Positions 35,695 to 44,632 of a stretch of 64,000 bases of DNA are shown piece after piece. Numbering within the stretch: the stretch's first letter is position 1; each line of letters opens with the position of its first letter. Made by a program: the position numbers and the translations under genes. The DNA comes from Variovorax paradoxus (GTDB taxonomy: Bacteria > Pseudomonadota > Gammaproteobacteria > Burkholderiales > Burkholderiaceae_C), in the NCBI RefSeq assembly GCF_022009635.1, contig NZ_CP091716.1, positions 2,309,001-2,373,000 on the forward strand, read 5' to 3'. Below the pieces are notes generated by a model. The model saw only the letters and a list, made by a program, of their open reading frames with translations. It had not been told where the DNA came from and did not search any database.

Positions 35695-36861
35695 ATGAAA
35701 GTCATGAACCGAATTCGCACACTCGCGGCCGTGGCCGTGGGACTCGGCGCGCTGAGCGCCGCGAGCGCCTGGGCCGCCGATCTCAAGGTCGGTTTCATCA
35801 CTTCGCTGTCGGGGCCGGTGTCGTCGCTGGGCATTCCCTACGACAAGGGCATGAAGGCGGCGGTGGCCTACAAGTCGGAGGTGGGCGGCCGCAAGGTGCA
35901 GGTGATCCAGCTCGACGATGCGTCCGACCCGTCCACGGCCGCGCGCAACGCACGCAAGCTGATCGAGGAAGACAAGGTCGACGTCATCATCGGCACGGCC
36001 GGCGCGCCGGGCTCGCTGGCGATTGCCGGCGTGGCGCGCGAGACCAAGACGCCGCTGATCTCCATCGCCAACGCCGACCTGGCCGGCGAGGAGGGCGCAT
36101 GGATGGTGACGCTGCCGCAGCCCGCGCCGCTGATGATGGGCGCGATGGTCGAGAAGATGAAGCAGGCCGGCGTGAAGACGGTGGCCTACATCGGCTACTC
36201 CGACGCCTGGGGCGACCTGGTGTACGACGCGCTCATGAAGTCGGCGCCCGCCGCCGGCATCAAGGTGGTGAGCAACGAGCGCTATGCGCGCAGCGATTCG
36301 TCGGTGGCCGGCCAGGTGCTGAAGATCGTGGCGCTGCGGCCCGACGCGGTGATCACCGGCGCCTCGGGCACGCCCGGCGCGCTGCCCTACCTGGCGCTGG
36401 CAGAGCGCGGCTACAAGGGAAAGATCTACGGCATGCATTCGCTGATCAACCCCGACTTCATCCGCGTCGGTGGCCCCTCGGTCGAAGGCCTGCTGGCGCC
36501 CACCGGCCCGGTGGTGGTGGCCGAGCAGTTGCCCGACAGCAACCCGATGAAGAAGATCGCGATGGACTTCCGCACCGCCTACCAGAAGGCCAACGGCGCG
36601 CCGCCCACGGACACCTTCTCGGCCTACAGCTTCGATGCATGGCTGATCTACCTCGACGCCGCGCAGCGCGCGCTGGCCAGCAAGGCCGAGCCGGGCACGC
36701 CGCAGTTCCGCCTTGCCCTGCGCGATGCCATCGTCAGCACCAAGGAGCTGGTGGGCACGCACAGCGTCTACAACTTCAAGCCGACCGACCGCTACGGCTC
36801 GGACGACCGCTCGCGCGTCGTCGTGAAGCTGGAAAAGGGTCAATGGAAGCTGGTGCCCTGA
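35695..36861 (+). CDS. periplasmic substrate-binding protein, Liv-type (1 of 3)
   Basis: The 388-residue protein has a signal peptide ending about AWA-ADLKVGF and the leucine-binding-protein fold (SLSGPVSSLGIPYDKGM, NARKLIEEDKVDVIIG, TYR-rich C-terminal part). It binds a small substrate for the ABC transporter downstream. It is the first of three paralogues in this locus; one Variovorax iad binding protein (IadK2) is reported to bind IAA, but which copy here corresponds to it cannot be decided by eye. Confidence 0.86.
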   Translation: MKVMNRIRTLAAVAVGLGALSAASAWAADLKVGFITSLSGPVSSLGIPYDKGMKAAVAYKSEVGGRKVQVIQLDDASDPSTAARNARKLIEEDKVDVIIGTAGAPGSLAIAGVARETKTPLISIANADLAGEEGAWMVTLPQPAPLMMGAMVEKMKQAGVKTVAYIGYSDAWGDLVYDALMKSAPAAGIKVVSNERYARSDSSVAGQVLKIVALRPDAVITGASGTPGALPYLALAERGYKGKIYGMHSLINPDFIRVGGPSVEGLLAPTGPVVVAEQLPDSNPMKKIAMDFRTAYQKANGAPPTDTFSAYSFDAWLIYLDAAQRALASKAEPGTPQFRLALRDAIVSTKELVGTHSVYNFKPTDRYGSDDRSRVVVKLEKGQWKLVP

Positions 36862-36862
36862 C

Positions 36863-38008
36863 ATGAAACTGAAGCTCACACACATCCTCGGCGCCACGGC
36901 GCTCGCACTGACCGCCGCGCAAGCCATGGCGGCGGACCTGAAGATCGGCTTCATCAGCTCGCTCTCGGGCCCGGTGGCCGCACTCGGCATTCCGTACGAA
37001 AAGGGCATTCGCGCCGCGATCGCCGAACACCCCGAGATCGCCGGGCGCAAGGTGCAGCTGATCGTGCTCGACGACGCTTCCGACCCCACCACCGCCGGGC
37101 GCAATGCGCGCAAGCTGGTGACGGAGGACAAGGTCGACGTGCTCATCGGCACCTCGGGCGTGCCCGGCGCGATGGCCATCGCCGCGGTGGCCAAGGAGCT
37201 GAACACGCCGCTGATCTCGCCCACCCCCGTGACCATTGCCGGCCCCGAGGGCGCGTGGACGGTGACGGTGTCGCAGCCGTTCCCGCTCATGGTGGCGGGC
37301 GTGGTCGATCGCATGAAGAAGTCGGGCGTGAAGACGGTGGCCTTCATCGGCTTCTCCGACGCGCTGGGCGACCTAGCCTACGACTCGCTGATGAAGAGTG
37401 CCGATGCCGCCGGCATCAAGGTGGTGGCGAACGAGCGCTATGCGCGCAGCGATTCGTCGGTGGCCGGGCAGGTGCTGAAGATCGTCGCGGCGCGGCCCGA
37501 CGCGGTGTTCGCGGGCAATTCGGGTACGCCGGGCGCGCTGCCCTACATCGCGCTGGCCGACCGTGGCTACAAGGGAAAGATCTACGGCACGCACGGCCTC
37601 ATCAACGCCGACTTCGTGCGCGTGGGCGGCGCTTCCATCGAAGGACTGCAGGTGCCCAGCGGCCCAGTGCTGGTGGCCGACCAGCTGCCCGACAGCAACC
37701 CGATCAAGAAGGTGTCGATGGGCTTTCGCAGCGCCTACCAGAAGGTCAACGGCGCGGTGCCGACCGATGCTTTCTCGTCGTACACCTACGACGCCTACCT
37801 GCTGTTGGCCGATGCCGCATCGCGCACCAAGGGCGAGCCGGGCACGCCGGCCTACCGCACGGCGCTGCGCGATGCCATCGTGAGCACGAAGGAGCTGGTG
37901 GGCACGCACGGCGTCTACAACTTCAAGCCCGACGACCGCTATGGCTCCGACCAGCGCGGCGTGGTCATCGTGCAGATGACCAAGGGCCAGTGGAAGCTAG
38001 TCCCGTAG
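36863..38008 (+). CDS. periplasmic substrate-binding protein, Liv-type (2 of 3)
   Basis: A 381-residue protein with a signal peptide ending about AMA-ADLKIGF, closely similar to the previous gene along its whole length (shared ERYARSDSSVAGQVLKIV, NFKPDDRYGSD region). It starts two bases after its neighbour's stop. A tandem duplication, probably followed by divergence in ligand specificity. It may be the IadK2 counterpart by position (second of the adjacent pair), which is inference. Confidence 0.86.
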   Translation: MKLKLTHILGATALALTAAQAMAADLKIGFISSLSGPVAALGIPYEKGIRAAIAEHPEIAGRKVQLIVLDDASDPTTAGRNARKLVTEDKVDVLIGTSGVPGAMAIAAVAKELNTPLISPTPVTIAGPEGAWTVTVSQPFPLMVAGVVDRMKKSGVKTVAFIGFSDALGDLAYDSLMKSADAAGIKVVANERYARSDSSVAGQVLKIVAARPDAVFAGNSGTPGALPYIALADRGYKGKIYGTHGLINADFVRVGGASIEGLQVPSGPVLVADQLPDSNPIKKVSMGFRSAYQKVNGAVPTDAFSSYTYDAYLLLADAASRTKGEPGTPAYRTALRDAIVSTKELVGTHGVYNFKPDDRYGSDQRGVVIVQMTKGQWKLVP

Positions 38009-38036
38009 TCCCGGACCGGCCACCGAGCACACAGCC

Positions 38037-39362
38037 ATGACCACCTACCGCAACCGCCCCGATCTTGTCGCGGCGCTGGTCCGGGACGACCGGGTGCACC
38101 GCGACCTGTACCTCAGCGAGGAGCTTTTCGCGCTGGAGCAGGAGCACCTGTTCGCGAACACCTGGGTCTTTCTCGGCCATGCGAGCCAGGTGCCCGAGGC
38201 CGGGGACTTCGTCACGCAGGAGATCGCGGGCCGGCCGTTGCTGATGGTGCGGCAGCCCGATGGCGACGTGCATGTGCTCTACAACCGCTGCGCCCACAAG
38301 GGCACGCAGCTGGTGACGGACGAGTGCGGCAACACCGGCCGCTTCTTCCGCTGCCCGTATCACGCATGGACCTACAAGCTCGACGGAGCGCCGCTCGGGC
38401 TGCCGCTGAAGAACGGCTACGAAGGCACGCAGCTCAAGGCCTGCGAGTCGGGGCAGGGGCTGTCGGTGGTGAAGAACGTGAAGGTGTACCGCGACTTCGT
38501 GTTCGTGCGCCTCTCCGAAACCGGGCCTTCCTTCGAGGACTACTTCGGCGAGGTGCTGGGCGCGCTCGACAACATGGTCGACCGTTCGCCCGAAGGCAGG
38601 CTGACGGTGGGCGGCGGCGTGCTGCGCAACATCGTCCACTGCAACTGGAAGATGTACCTGGAGAACATCAACGACACGGTGCACCCGATGTCGACGCACG
38701 AGTCGGCCACCAAGGCGGCCGAGGCGCTGTGGGAGGGCCATGCGCCCACGGACCCCAAGCCGATGGCGATGGAGCAGATACTGCCCTTCGGCTCGGGCTA
38801 CGAATTCTTCGACAAGATGGGCGGCCGGGTGTTCGCCAACGGCCACAGCGTGCTGGGCGTGAACTTCAGCATCCATTCCAACTACGCACAGTTGCCGGAG
38901 TACGAGGCAGCGATGCGCGCCGCGCACGGCGAAGAGCGTGCCGCGGAGATATTGCAGCGCTCGCCGCAGAACTCGGTCTTCTATCCGAGCCTGTCGGTCA
39001 AGGGCTCGCCGCAGGCCATCCGCGTGATCCGCCCGCTGGCGGCCGACCGCACGCTGATCGAGGCCTGGAGCTTCCGCGCGGCGGGCGCGCCCGCGCTACT
39101 GTTCGAGCGGGCCATGAGCTACAACCGGCTCGTGTTCTCGCCGATGTCGGTGGTCGCGCACGACGACGTGCACCTGTTCGAGAGCATCCAGCAGGGCCTG
39201 CGGGCCGGCGGCAACGAGTGGGTGAGCCTACACCGCAACTACGACCCGGCCGAGACGCAGCAGGCGACGGTCACCACCAACGGCACCAACGAGCTGTTGA
39301 TGCGCAACCAGTTCCGTGCCTGGGCGAAGTCCATGGCCGCGGGCATGGAGGCCTCGCCATGA
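38037..39362 (+). CDS. Rieske oxygenase alpha subunit, second copy
   Basis: The 441-residue protein is clearly paralogous to the 28216 product: same N-terminal pattern, Rieske ligands Cys85/His87 and Cys106/His109, and iron ligands Asp213/His216/His221 in NDTVHPMSTH. No reductase gene accompanies it, so it probably shares the one at 27203. The substrate may be a later intermediate or a different indole compound. Its stop overlaps the beta-subunit start by four bases. Confidence 0.86.
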   Translation: MTTYRNRPDLVAALVRDDRVHRDLYLSEELFALEQEHLFANTWVFLGHASQVPEAGDFVTQEIAGRPLLMVRQPDGDVHVLYNRCAHKGTQLVTDECGNTGRFFRCPYHAWTYKLDGAPLGLPLKNGYEGTQLKACESGQGLSVVKNVKVYRDFVFVRLSETGPSFEDYFGEVLGALDNMVDRSPEGRLTVGGGVLRNIVHCNWKMYLENINDTVHPMSTHESATKAAEALWEGHAPTDPKPMAMEQILPFGSGYEFFDKMGGRVFANGHSVLGVNFSIHSNYAQLPEYEAAMRAAHGEERAAEILQRSPQNSVFYPSLSVKGSPQAIRVIRPLAADRTLIEAWSFRAAGAPALLFERAMSYNRLVFSPMSVVAHDDVHLFESIQQGLRAGGNEWVSLHRNYDPAETQQATVTTNGTNELLMRNQFRAWAKSMAAGMEASP

Positions 39363-39823
39363 CGGACCCGCGCGATTTCGTCGCCCATGAAGCGGCACTG
39401 CTCGACGAGCGCCGGCTCGATGAATGGCTGGCCCTGTTCGCCGAAGACGGCCACTACTGGGTGCCGCTGCTCGGCGCGGCGCAGGCCGACCCCTTCTCGC
39501 ACAACTCGCTGGCCTACGAAGACCGGCTGCTGCTGCAGTTGCGCGTGGACCGCCTGAAGAACCCGCGCGCGCATTCGCAGCATCCCGCCAGCCACAGCCA
39601 GCACGTGCTGCAGCCTTCGCGCGTCGAACGCGAGGAAGGCGACGAGGCATGGCTGCGCACCCCCTTTCTGTACGTGGAGGCACGCGGCGGGCAGCAGATC
39701 CTGCTGAGCGGCACCGCCCGCCACCACCTCGTTCGCACGCCCACCGGCTGGCTGATCCGCGAGAAGCGCATCGACCTGCTCGATGCCGGGCGCGCATTGC
39801 CGGCCATCCAGTTGTTCATCTGA
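39359..39823 (+). CDS. dioxygenase beta subunit, second copy
   Basis: The 154-residue small subunit matches the 29529 product in layout (DERRLDEWLALFAEDGHYWVP, RVDRLKNPRAHSQHPASHS, C-terminal LLDAGRALPAIQLFI), somewhat shorter. It forms the second alpha/beta pair with the preceding gene. The duplicated pair sits between binding-protein genes, suggesting duplication of a larger block. Confidence 0.85.
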   Translation: MTDPRDFVAHEAALLDERRLDEWLALFAEDGHYWVPLLGAAQADPFSHNSLAYEDRLLLQLRVDRLKNPRAHSQHPASHSQHVLQPSRVEREEGDEAWLRTPFLYVEARGGQQILLSGTARHHLVRTPTGWLIREKRIDLLDAGRALPAIQLFI

Positions 39824-39866
39824 GTTACCTGTCCATTCCAACAACCATCCTCACCGGAGCTACGAC

Positions 39867-41030
39867 ATGAAGAGCCTGATGCAGACCTTGACGCGCGGCA
39901 CACTCGCCGCGGTGCTGACCGCCTGTGGCGTTGCGAGCGCGTTGGCGGCCGACCTCAAGGTCGGCCTCAGCGTGTCGCTGTCGGGGCCGAATTCCTCGCT
40001 GGGCGTGCCCTACGCCAAGGGCATGCAGGCCGCACTGGCCTACAAGGGTGAGGTGAACGGCCGCAAGGTGCAGCTCATCGTGCTCGACGACGGCTCCGAC
40101 CCCACCACGGCCGGGCGCAATGCGCGCAAGCTGATCGAGGACGAGAAGGTGGATGTGCTCATGGGCACCTCGGGCGTGCCCGCGGCCATCGCGATGGCGC
40201 AGGTCGGCAAGGAAGCGAAGACGCCGATGATCGGCCTCACGCCCATCCTGCTCGACCCCAACGAGAACCCGTGGGTGATGACGGTGGCGCAGCCCACGCA
40301 GTTGATGATCGACGCGGTGGTCGAGCGCATGAAGCGCAACAACGTGAAGACCGTGGGCTACATCGGCTTCTCCGACGCCTGGGGCGACCTGGTCTATGAC
40401 GCGCTCATGAAGGCCGCGCCCGGCGCCGGCATCAAGGTGGTGAGCAACGAGCGCTATGCGCGCGCCGACGCCTCGGTGACCGGCCAGGTGCTGAAGATCG
40501 TGGCGCTGCGGCCCGACGCGGTGATGACCGGCGGCGCCGGAACGCCGGGCGCGCTGCCGTTCCTGGCCCTGCAGGAGCGCGGCTACAAGGGCGGCGTGTA
40601 CGGCCAGCATGGCCTGATCAACCCCGACTTCGTGCGCGTGGTCGGCGCGGCCGGCCAGAACGCGCTGATGCCCACAGGCCCGGTGATCGTGGCCGAGCAG
40701 TTGCCCGACAACTATCCGACCAAGAAGATCGCGACCGACTTCCGCGCCGTGTTCCAGAAGGTCAACAACGCGCCGACCAGCGATGCCTTCTCGGCCTACT
40801 CTTTTGACGGCTGGCTGGTGTTCGCCGACGCCGCATCGCGCGCCATGAAGAAGGCCGAGCCCGGCACGCCCGAGTTCCGCGTGGCGCTGCGCGACGCCAT
40901 CTTCAGCACCAAGGAAGTGGTGGGCACGCACGGTGTCTACACCTTCAAACCCGGTAGCCTTTACGGCGTGGATGAACGCGCCCGGGTGATCGTCAAGCTC
41001 GACAACGGCCAATGGAAGCTCGCACCTTGA
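39867..41030 (+). CDS. periplasmic substrate-binding protein, Liv-type (3 of 3)
   Basis: The 387-residue protein has a signal peptide ending about ALA-ADLKVGL and the same fold and conserved segments as the two binding proteins at 35695 and 36863. It immediately precedes the permease genes, the usual place for the cognate binding protein. The start at 39867 has CCGGAG about ten bases upstream. Differences in the ligand-facing segment (TPILLDPNENPWV against IANADLAGEEGAW) suggest a different specificity. Confidence 0.86.
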   Translation: MKSLMQTLTRGTLAAVLTACGVASALAADLKVGLSVSLSGPNSSLGVPYAKGMQAALAYKGEVNGRKVQLIVLDDGSDPTTAGRNARKLIEDEKVDVLMGTSGVPAAIAMAQVGKEAKTPMIGLTPILLDPNENPWVMTVAQPTQLMIDAVVERMKRNNVKTVGYIGFSDAWGDLVYDALMKAAPGAGIKVVSNERYARADASVTGQVLKIVALRPDAVMTGGAGTPGALPFLALQERGYKGGVYGQHGLINPDFVRVVGAAGQNALMPTGPVIVAEQLPDNYPTKKIATDFRAVFQKVNNAPTSDAFSAYSFDGWLVFADAASRAMKKAEPGTPEFRVALRDAIFSTKEVVGTHGVYTFKPGSLYGVDERARVIVKLDNGQWKLAP

Positions 41031-41064
41031 ACCTCATGCATTCGACTTTCCGGAGGGCCGCGCG

Positions 41065-42120
41065 ATGACGTGGGACGTGGCGCTGATCCTCCTCACCGAC
41101 GGCCTGGCCAACGGGGCCGTCTACCTGCTGGCCGGGCTCGGGCTGGTGCTGATCTTCTCGGTCACGCGGGTGGTGTTCGTGCCGTTCGGCGACATCGCGG
41201 CCTTCGCGGCGCTGTCGCTCGCGGCCTTCGAGACCGACCGCGTGCCGCCGACCATCGGCATGGTCGCGGTGCTGGCCGCGCTGGCATTGGCCACCGAGGT
41301 CGGCAGCCTGCTGCGCCGCGGCGAGGCCAAGCGCATCCCGAAGGCGGTGCTGATGTGGGGCGTGCTGCCAGCCATTCCGTGCGTGTTGGCGTGGCTGGCC
41401 GCGCGGCCCGGCGTGCCGGTGGCTGTGCACATCGCGGTGGCCGTGCTGCTGGTGGTGCCCATCGCGCCGCTGCTGGCGCGGGTGGTGTTCCAGCCGATCG
41501 CGGATGCGTCGGTGCTGGTGCTGCTGATCGTTTCGCTGGCGCTGCACTTCCTGCTGTCGGGGTTGGGCCTGCTGTTCTTCGGGCCTGAAGGTTCGCGCAC
41601 CACGCCGCTGACCAGCGCTGTGTTCACACTGAGCGATGGTTTCACCGTCAGCGGGCAGGTGGTGCTGATGGTGGGAGCGGCCATCGTGCTGAGCGGGCTG
41701 TTCTTCCTGGTGTTCGAGCGCACGGTGGCCGGCAAGGCGCTGCGCGCCACGGCGGTGAACCGGGTGGGCGCGCGGCTGGTGGGCATCCGGCCAGTGCGCA
41801 CGGCGCTGCTGGCCTACGGCTGCGCCTCGCTGCTGGCCGGGCTGATCGGCGTGCTGATCGCGCCGGTGACGACCATGTATTACGACTCGGGCTTCATCAT
41901 CGGACTGAAGGCCTTCGTGGCCGCGATCATCGGCGGGCTCGTGAGCTACCCGATGACGGCCGTGGGCGCGCTCGCGGTCGGCGTGGTGGAGAGCTTTGCC
42001 TCGTTCTGGAGCGGCGCGCTGAAGGACGTGATCGTGTTCAGCCTGCTGATTCCGGTGCTCATGCTGCGCTCCTTCATGGCGGCGCACGCGGAAGAGGAAG
42101 AAGACGAGGTGGACCAATGA
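41065..42120 (+). CDS. branched-chain-type ABC transporter permease (LivH-like)
   Basis: The 351-residue inner-membrane permease begins with the LivH-type ILLTDGLANGAVYLLAGLGL and has about eight to nine hydrophobic helices. It is longer than the usual ~290 residues because of an extra segment between the first two helix groups (about residues 70-130). It overlaps the next gene by four bases. With the fused LivM-LivG and LivF genes it makes a complete importer for the substrate recognised by the binding proteins. Confidence 0.86.
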   Translation: MTWDVALILLTDGLANGAVYLLAGLGLVLIFSVTRVVFVPFGDIAAFAALSLAAFETDRVPPTIGMVAVLAALALATEVGSLLRRGEAKRIPKAVLMWGVLPAIPCVLAWLAARPGVPVAVHIAVAVLLVVPIAPLLARVVFQPIADASVLVLLIVSLALHFLLSGLGLLFFGPEGSRTTPLTSAVFTLSDGFTVSGQVVLMVGAAIVLSGLFFLVFERTVAGKALRATAVNRVGARLVGIRPVRTALLAYGCASLLAGLIGVLIAPVTTMYYDSGFIIGLKAFVAAIIGGLVSYPMTAVGALAVGVVESFASFWSGALKDVIVFSLLIPVLMLRSFMAAHAEEEEDEVDQ

Positions 42121-43904
42121 ACGGCAATCGCAAACGCATGGCGTGGATCGCCGGGCTGGTCGTGGTGCTGGCGCTGGTGCCGGCGGTGGCGGGCAGCTTC
42201 ACCGTCTCGCTGCTCAACGACATCGGCATCGGTGCGCTGGTGGCGCTGGGGCTGGTGCTGCTGACCGGCGTGGGCGGCGCGACCTCGTTCGGGCAGGCGG
42301 CCTTCGTGGGCATCGCGGCCTATGCGACGGCATGGCTCACGACGACGCAGGGCATGTCGCCCTGGATCGGGCTGCTGTTCGCGCTGCTGCTCACGGGGGT
42401 GTCGGCGCTGGCCATCGGCATGCTCACGCTGCGGCTGGGCGGACACTTCCTGCCGCTGAGCACCATCGCCTGGGGGCTGTCGATCGCGATGCTGTTCGGC
42501 AACGTCGATGCGCTGGGCCGGCACACGGGGCTGTCGAACATTCCGCCGCTGCAGGTGGCGGGCTGGTCGCTGGCCGATCCGCGCGCGATGTACTACCTGA
42601 TCTGGGTGGTGGTGGGGCTGGCCTGCCTGTTCAGCCACAACCTGCTGCAGTCGCGGCCGGGGCGTGCCATTCGCGGGCTGCGCGGCGGCGCGACGCTGCT
42701 GGCGAGCGTGGGGGCGGATGCGTACCGCGTGCGGCTGTCGCTGTTCGTCACGGCCGCGCTGTTCGCGGGGCTGGCGGGCTGGCTCTATGCGCACATGAAC
42801 CGCTTCGTGAGCCCGTCGCCATTCGACGTGCGCGCCAGCATCGAGTACCTGCTGATGGCGGTGGCCGGCGGCCTCGGCCAGCTTGCGGGCGCGCTGGTGG
42901 GCGCCGCGCTGGTGCTGGTGCTCAAGAACGGCCTGCAGGACGTGCTGCCCATGCTCACGCAGCGGGCAGGGCAGCTGGAGGCGGTGGCCTTCGCGGCGCT
43001 CTTCATCCTGCTGCTGCACTTTGCGCGCGGCGGTGTGATGGGCCTGCTGCGCCGCTGGACGCGCAGGCGCGGTTCGGCGCGAGAGCCGTCGCGCCACGAT
43101 GCGCCGCCGGTCGAGCCTCTGCCGCACCGCACGCTGCCCGAGCGCGGCTCGCAGGTGCTGTCGGTGAACGGCGCGGTCAAGCGCTTCGGCGGGCTGGTGG
43201 CGGTGAACGACGTGAGCTTCGACGTGAAGGCCGGAGAGATCGTCGGGCTGATCGGGCCCAACGGCGCAGGCAAGTCGACCATGTTCAACCTGCTGACCTG
43301 CACGCTGCCGATGAGCTCGGGCCAGGTGCGCTTCCTGGCGCACGACATCGCCGGCATGCCGCAGCGCGAGGTGGCGCGGCTGGGTCTGGCGCGCACCTTC
43401 CAGCATGTGAAGCTGCGCCCGCACATGAGCCTGCTGGACAACGTGGCGCTGGGCGCGCATTCGCGCACGCGCTCGGGCATCCTGAAGGCCGGGCTGCGGC
43501 TGGACCGCACGGAAGAGCGGCAGATCCTGCAGGAGGCGCAGCGACAGCTCGACCGCATCGGCCTGGGCGACCGCGCGCATGAACTCGCGGGCAGCCTGCC
43601 GCTGGGCACGCAGCGCATTCTGGAAATCGCACGCGCGCTGGCTGCCGACCCCGTGCTGCTGGTGCTCGACGAGCCCGCCGCCGGCCTGCGCCGCAAGGAA
43701 AAGATGGCGTTAGGCGATCTGCTTCGCAAGCTGCGCGAGGAGGGCGTGACCATCCTCATCGTCGAACACGACATGGACTTCGTGATGAAACTGGTAGACC
43801 GGTTGGTGGTGATGAACTTCGGCTCCAAGCTCGTGGAGGGCGTGCCGTCCGCGGTGCGCGCGGACGAGCGCGTGCAGGCGGCCTACCTGGGGAGCGTCGT
43901 ATGA
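42117..43904 (+). CDS. fused ABC permease-ATPase (LivM-LivG-like)
   Basis: The first ~320 residues are a LivM-type permease with about ten membrane helices; residues ~345-595 are a LivG-type ATPase with P-loop [13 protein letters not shown], a signature-like loop [20 protein letters not shown] and Walker [13 protein letters not shown]. The fusion replaces two separate subunits and is known in several Burkholderiales. It overlaps genes on both sides by four bases. Confidence 0.9.
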   Translation: MNGNRKRMAWIAGLVVVLALVPAVAGSFTVSLLNDIGIGALVALGLVLLTGVGGATSFGQAAFVGIAAYATAWLTTTQGMSPWIGLLFALLLTGVSALAIGMLTLRLGGHFLPLSTIAWGLSIAMLFGNVDALGRHTGLSNIPPLQVAGWSLADPRAMYYLIWVVVGLACLFSHNLLQSRPGRAIRGLRGGATLLASVGADAYRVRLSLFVTAALFAGLAGWLYAHMNRFVSPSPFDVRASIEYLLMAVAGGLGQLAGALVGAALVLVLKNGLQDVLPMLTQRAGQLEAVAFAALFILLLHFARGGVMGLLRRWTRRRGSAREPSRHDAPPVEPLPHRTLPERGSQVLSVNGAVKRFGGLVAVNDVSFDVKAGEIVGLIGPNGAGKSTMFNLLTCTLPMSSGQVRFLAHDIAGMPQREVARLGLARTFQHVKLRPHMSLLDNVALGAHSRTRSGILKAGLRLDRTEERQILQEAQRQLDRIGLGDRAHELAGSLPLGTQRILEIARALAADPVLLVLDEPAAGLRRKEKMALGDLLRKLREEGVTILIVEHDMDFVMKLVDRLVVMNFGSKLVEGVPSAVRADERVQAAYLGSVV

Positions 43905-44632
43905 CCGCGATGCTCGAGATTGGCGACCTGCACGTGTCGTACGGGCAGGTGGAGGCGGTGCGTGGCGTGTCGCTCGACCTGCAGCCGGGGCAGATCATCT
44001 CGGTGATCGGCCCGAACGGCGCGGGAAAGACCACGCTGCTGGCTGCCGCCATGGGCCTGCTGCCCTGCAAGGGCACGCTGCGCTTCGAGGGCGAAGACCT
44101 GCAGGGGCTCGACGTGGAAGCGCGCGTGGAGCGCGGCCTGTGCCTCGTGCCGGAGAAGCGCGAGCTGTTCGGCGAACTCACCGTGCTCGACAACCTGCAG
44201 CTCGGCGCCTATGCCAAGCGGCTGCGCGGCGATGCGATGAAGAAGCGGCTGCAGTCGGTGTACGACCGCTTTCCCCGGCTGGCGGAACGGCGGACGCAGC
44301 GCGCCGACACGCTCTCGGGCGGCGAGCGGCAGATGCTGGCGGTGGGCCGCGCGCTGATGTCGGCGCCCCGGCTGCTGATGCTCGACGAGCCCAGCCTGGG
44401 CTTGGCGCCGCTGATCGTGCGGGACATCCTGACCATCGTGCGCAAGCTGCGCGATGACGGCGTGTCGATCCTGCTGGTGGAGCAGAACGCGCGCGCGGCG
44501 CTGGAAAGCTCGGACCAGGGCTACGTGCTGGAGACCGGCGAGATCGCGCTGTCGGGCGCCTCGGCCGAACTGGCGAGCGACCCGCGCGTGCAGGCGACCT
44601 ACCTCGGCGGAGGCACGCACGATGACGACTGA
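43901..44632 (+). CDS. ABC transporter ATPase (LivF-like)
   Basis: The 243-residue ATPase has P-loop [15 protein letters not shown], signature [16 protein letters not shown] and Walker [14 protein letters not shown], in the LivF pattern. It is the second ATPase of the importer. Its C-terminus ends with a His/Asp-rich GGGTHDDD, and its stop lies 11 bases inside the following ligase gene. Confidence 0.92.
   Translation: MTAMLEIGDLHVSYGQVEAVRGVSLDLQPGQIISVIGPNGAGKTTLLAAAMGLLPCKGTLRFEGEDLQGLDVEARVERGLCLVPEKRELFGELTVLDNLQLGAYAKRLRGDAMKKRLQSVYDRFPRLAERRTQRADTLSGGERQMLAVGRALMSAPRLLMLDEPSLGLAPLIVRDILTIVRKLRDDGVSILLVEQNARAALESSDQGYVLETGEIALSGASAELASDPRVQATYLGGGTHDDD

Noticed and set aside
35695..41030. 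Long near-repeats as a possible assembly artefact
   Set aside because: The paralogous binding-protein and Rieske genes differ throughout at the amino-acid level, so they are true diverged duplicates.
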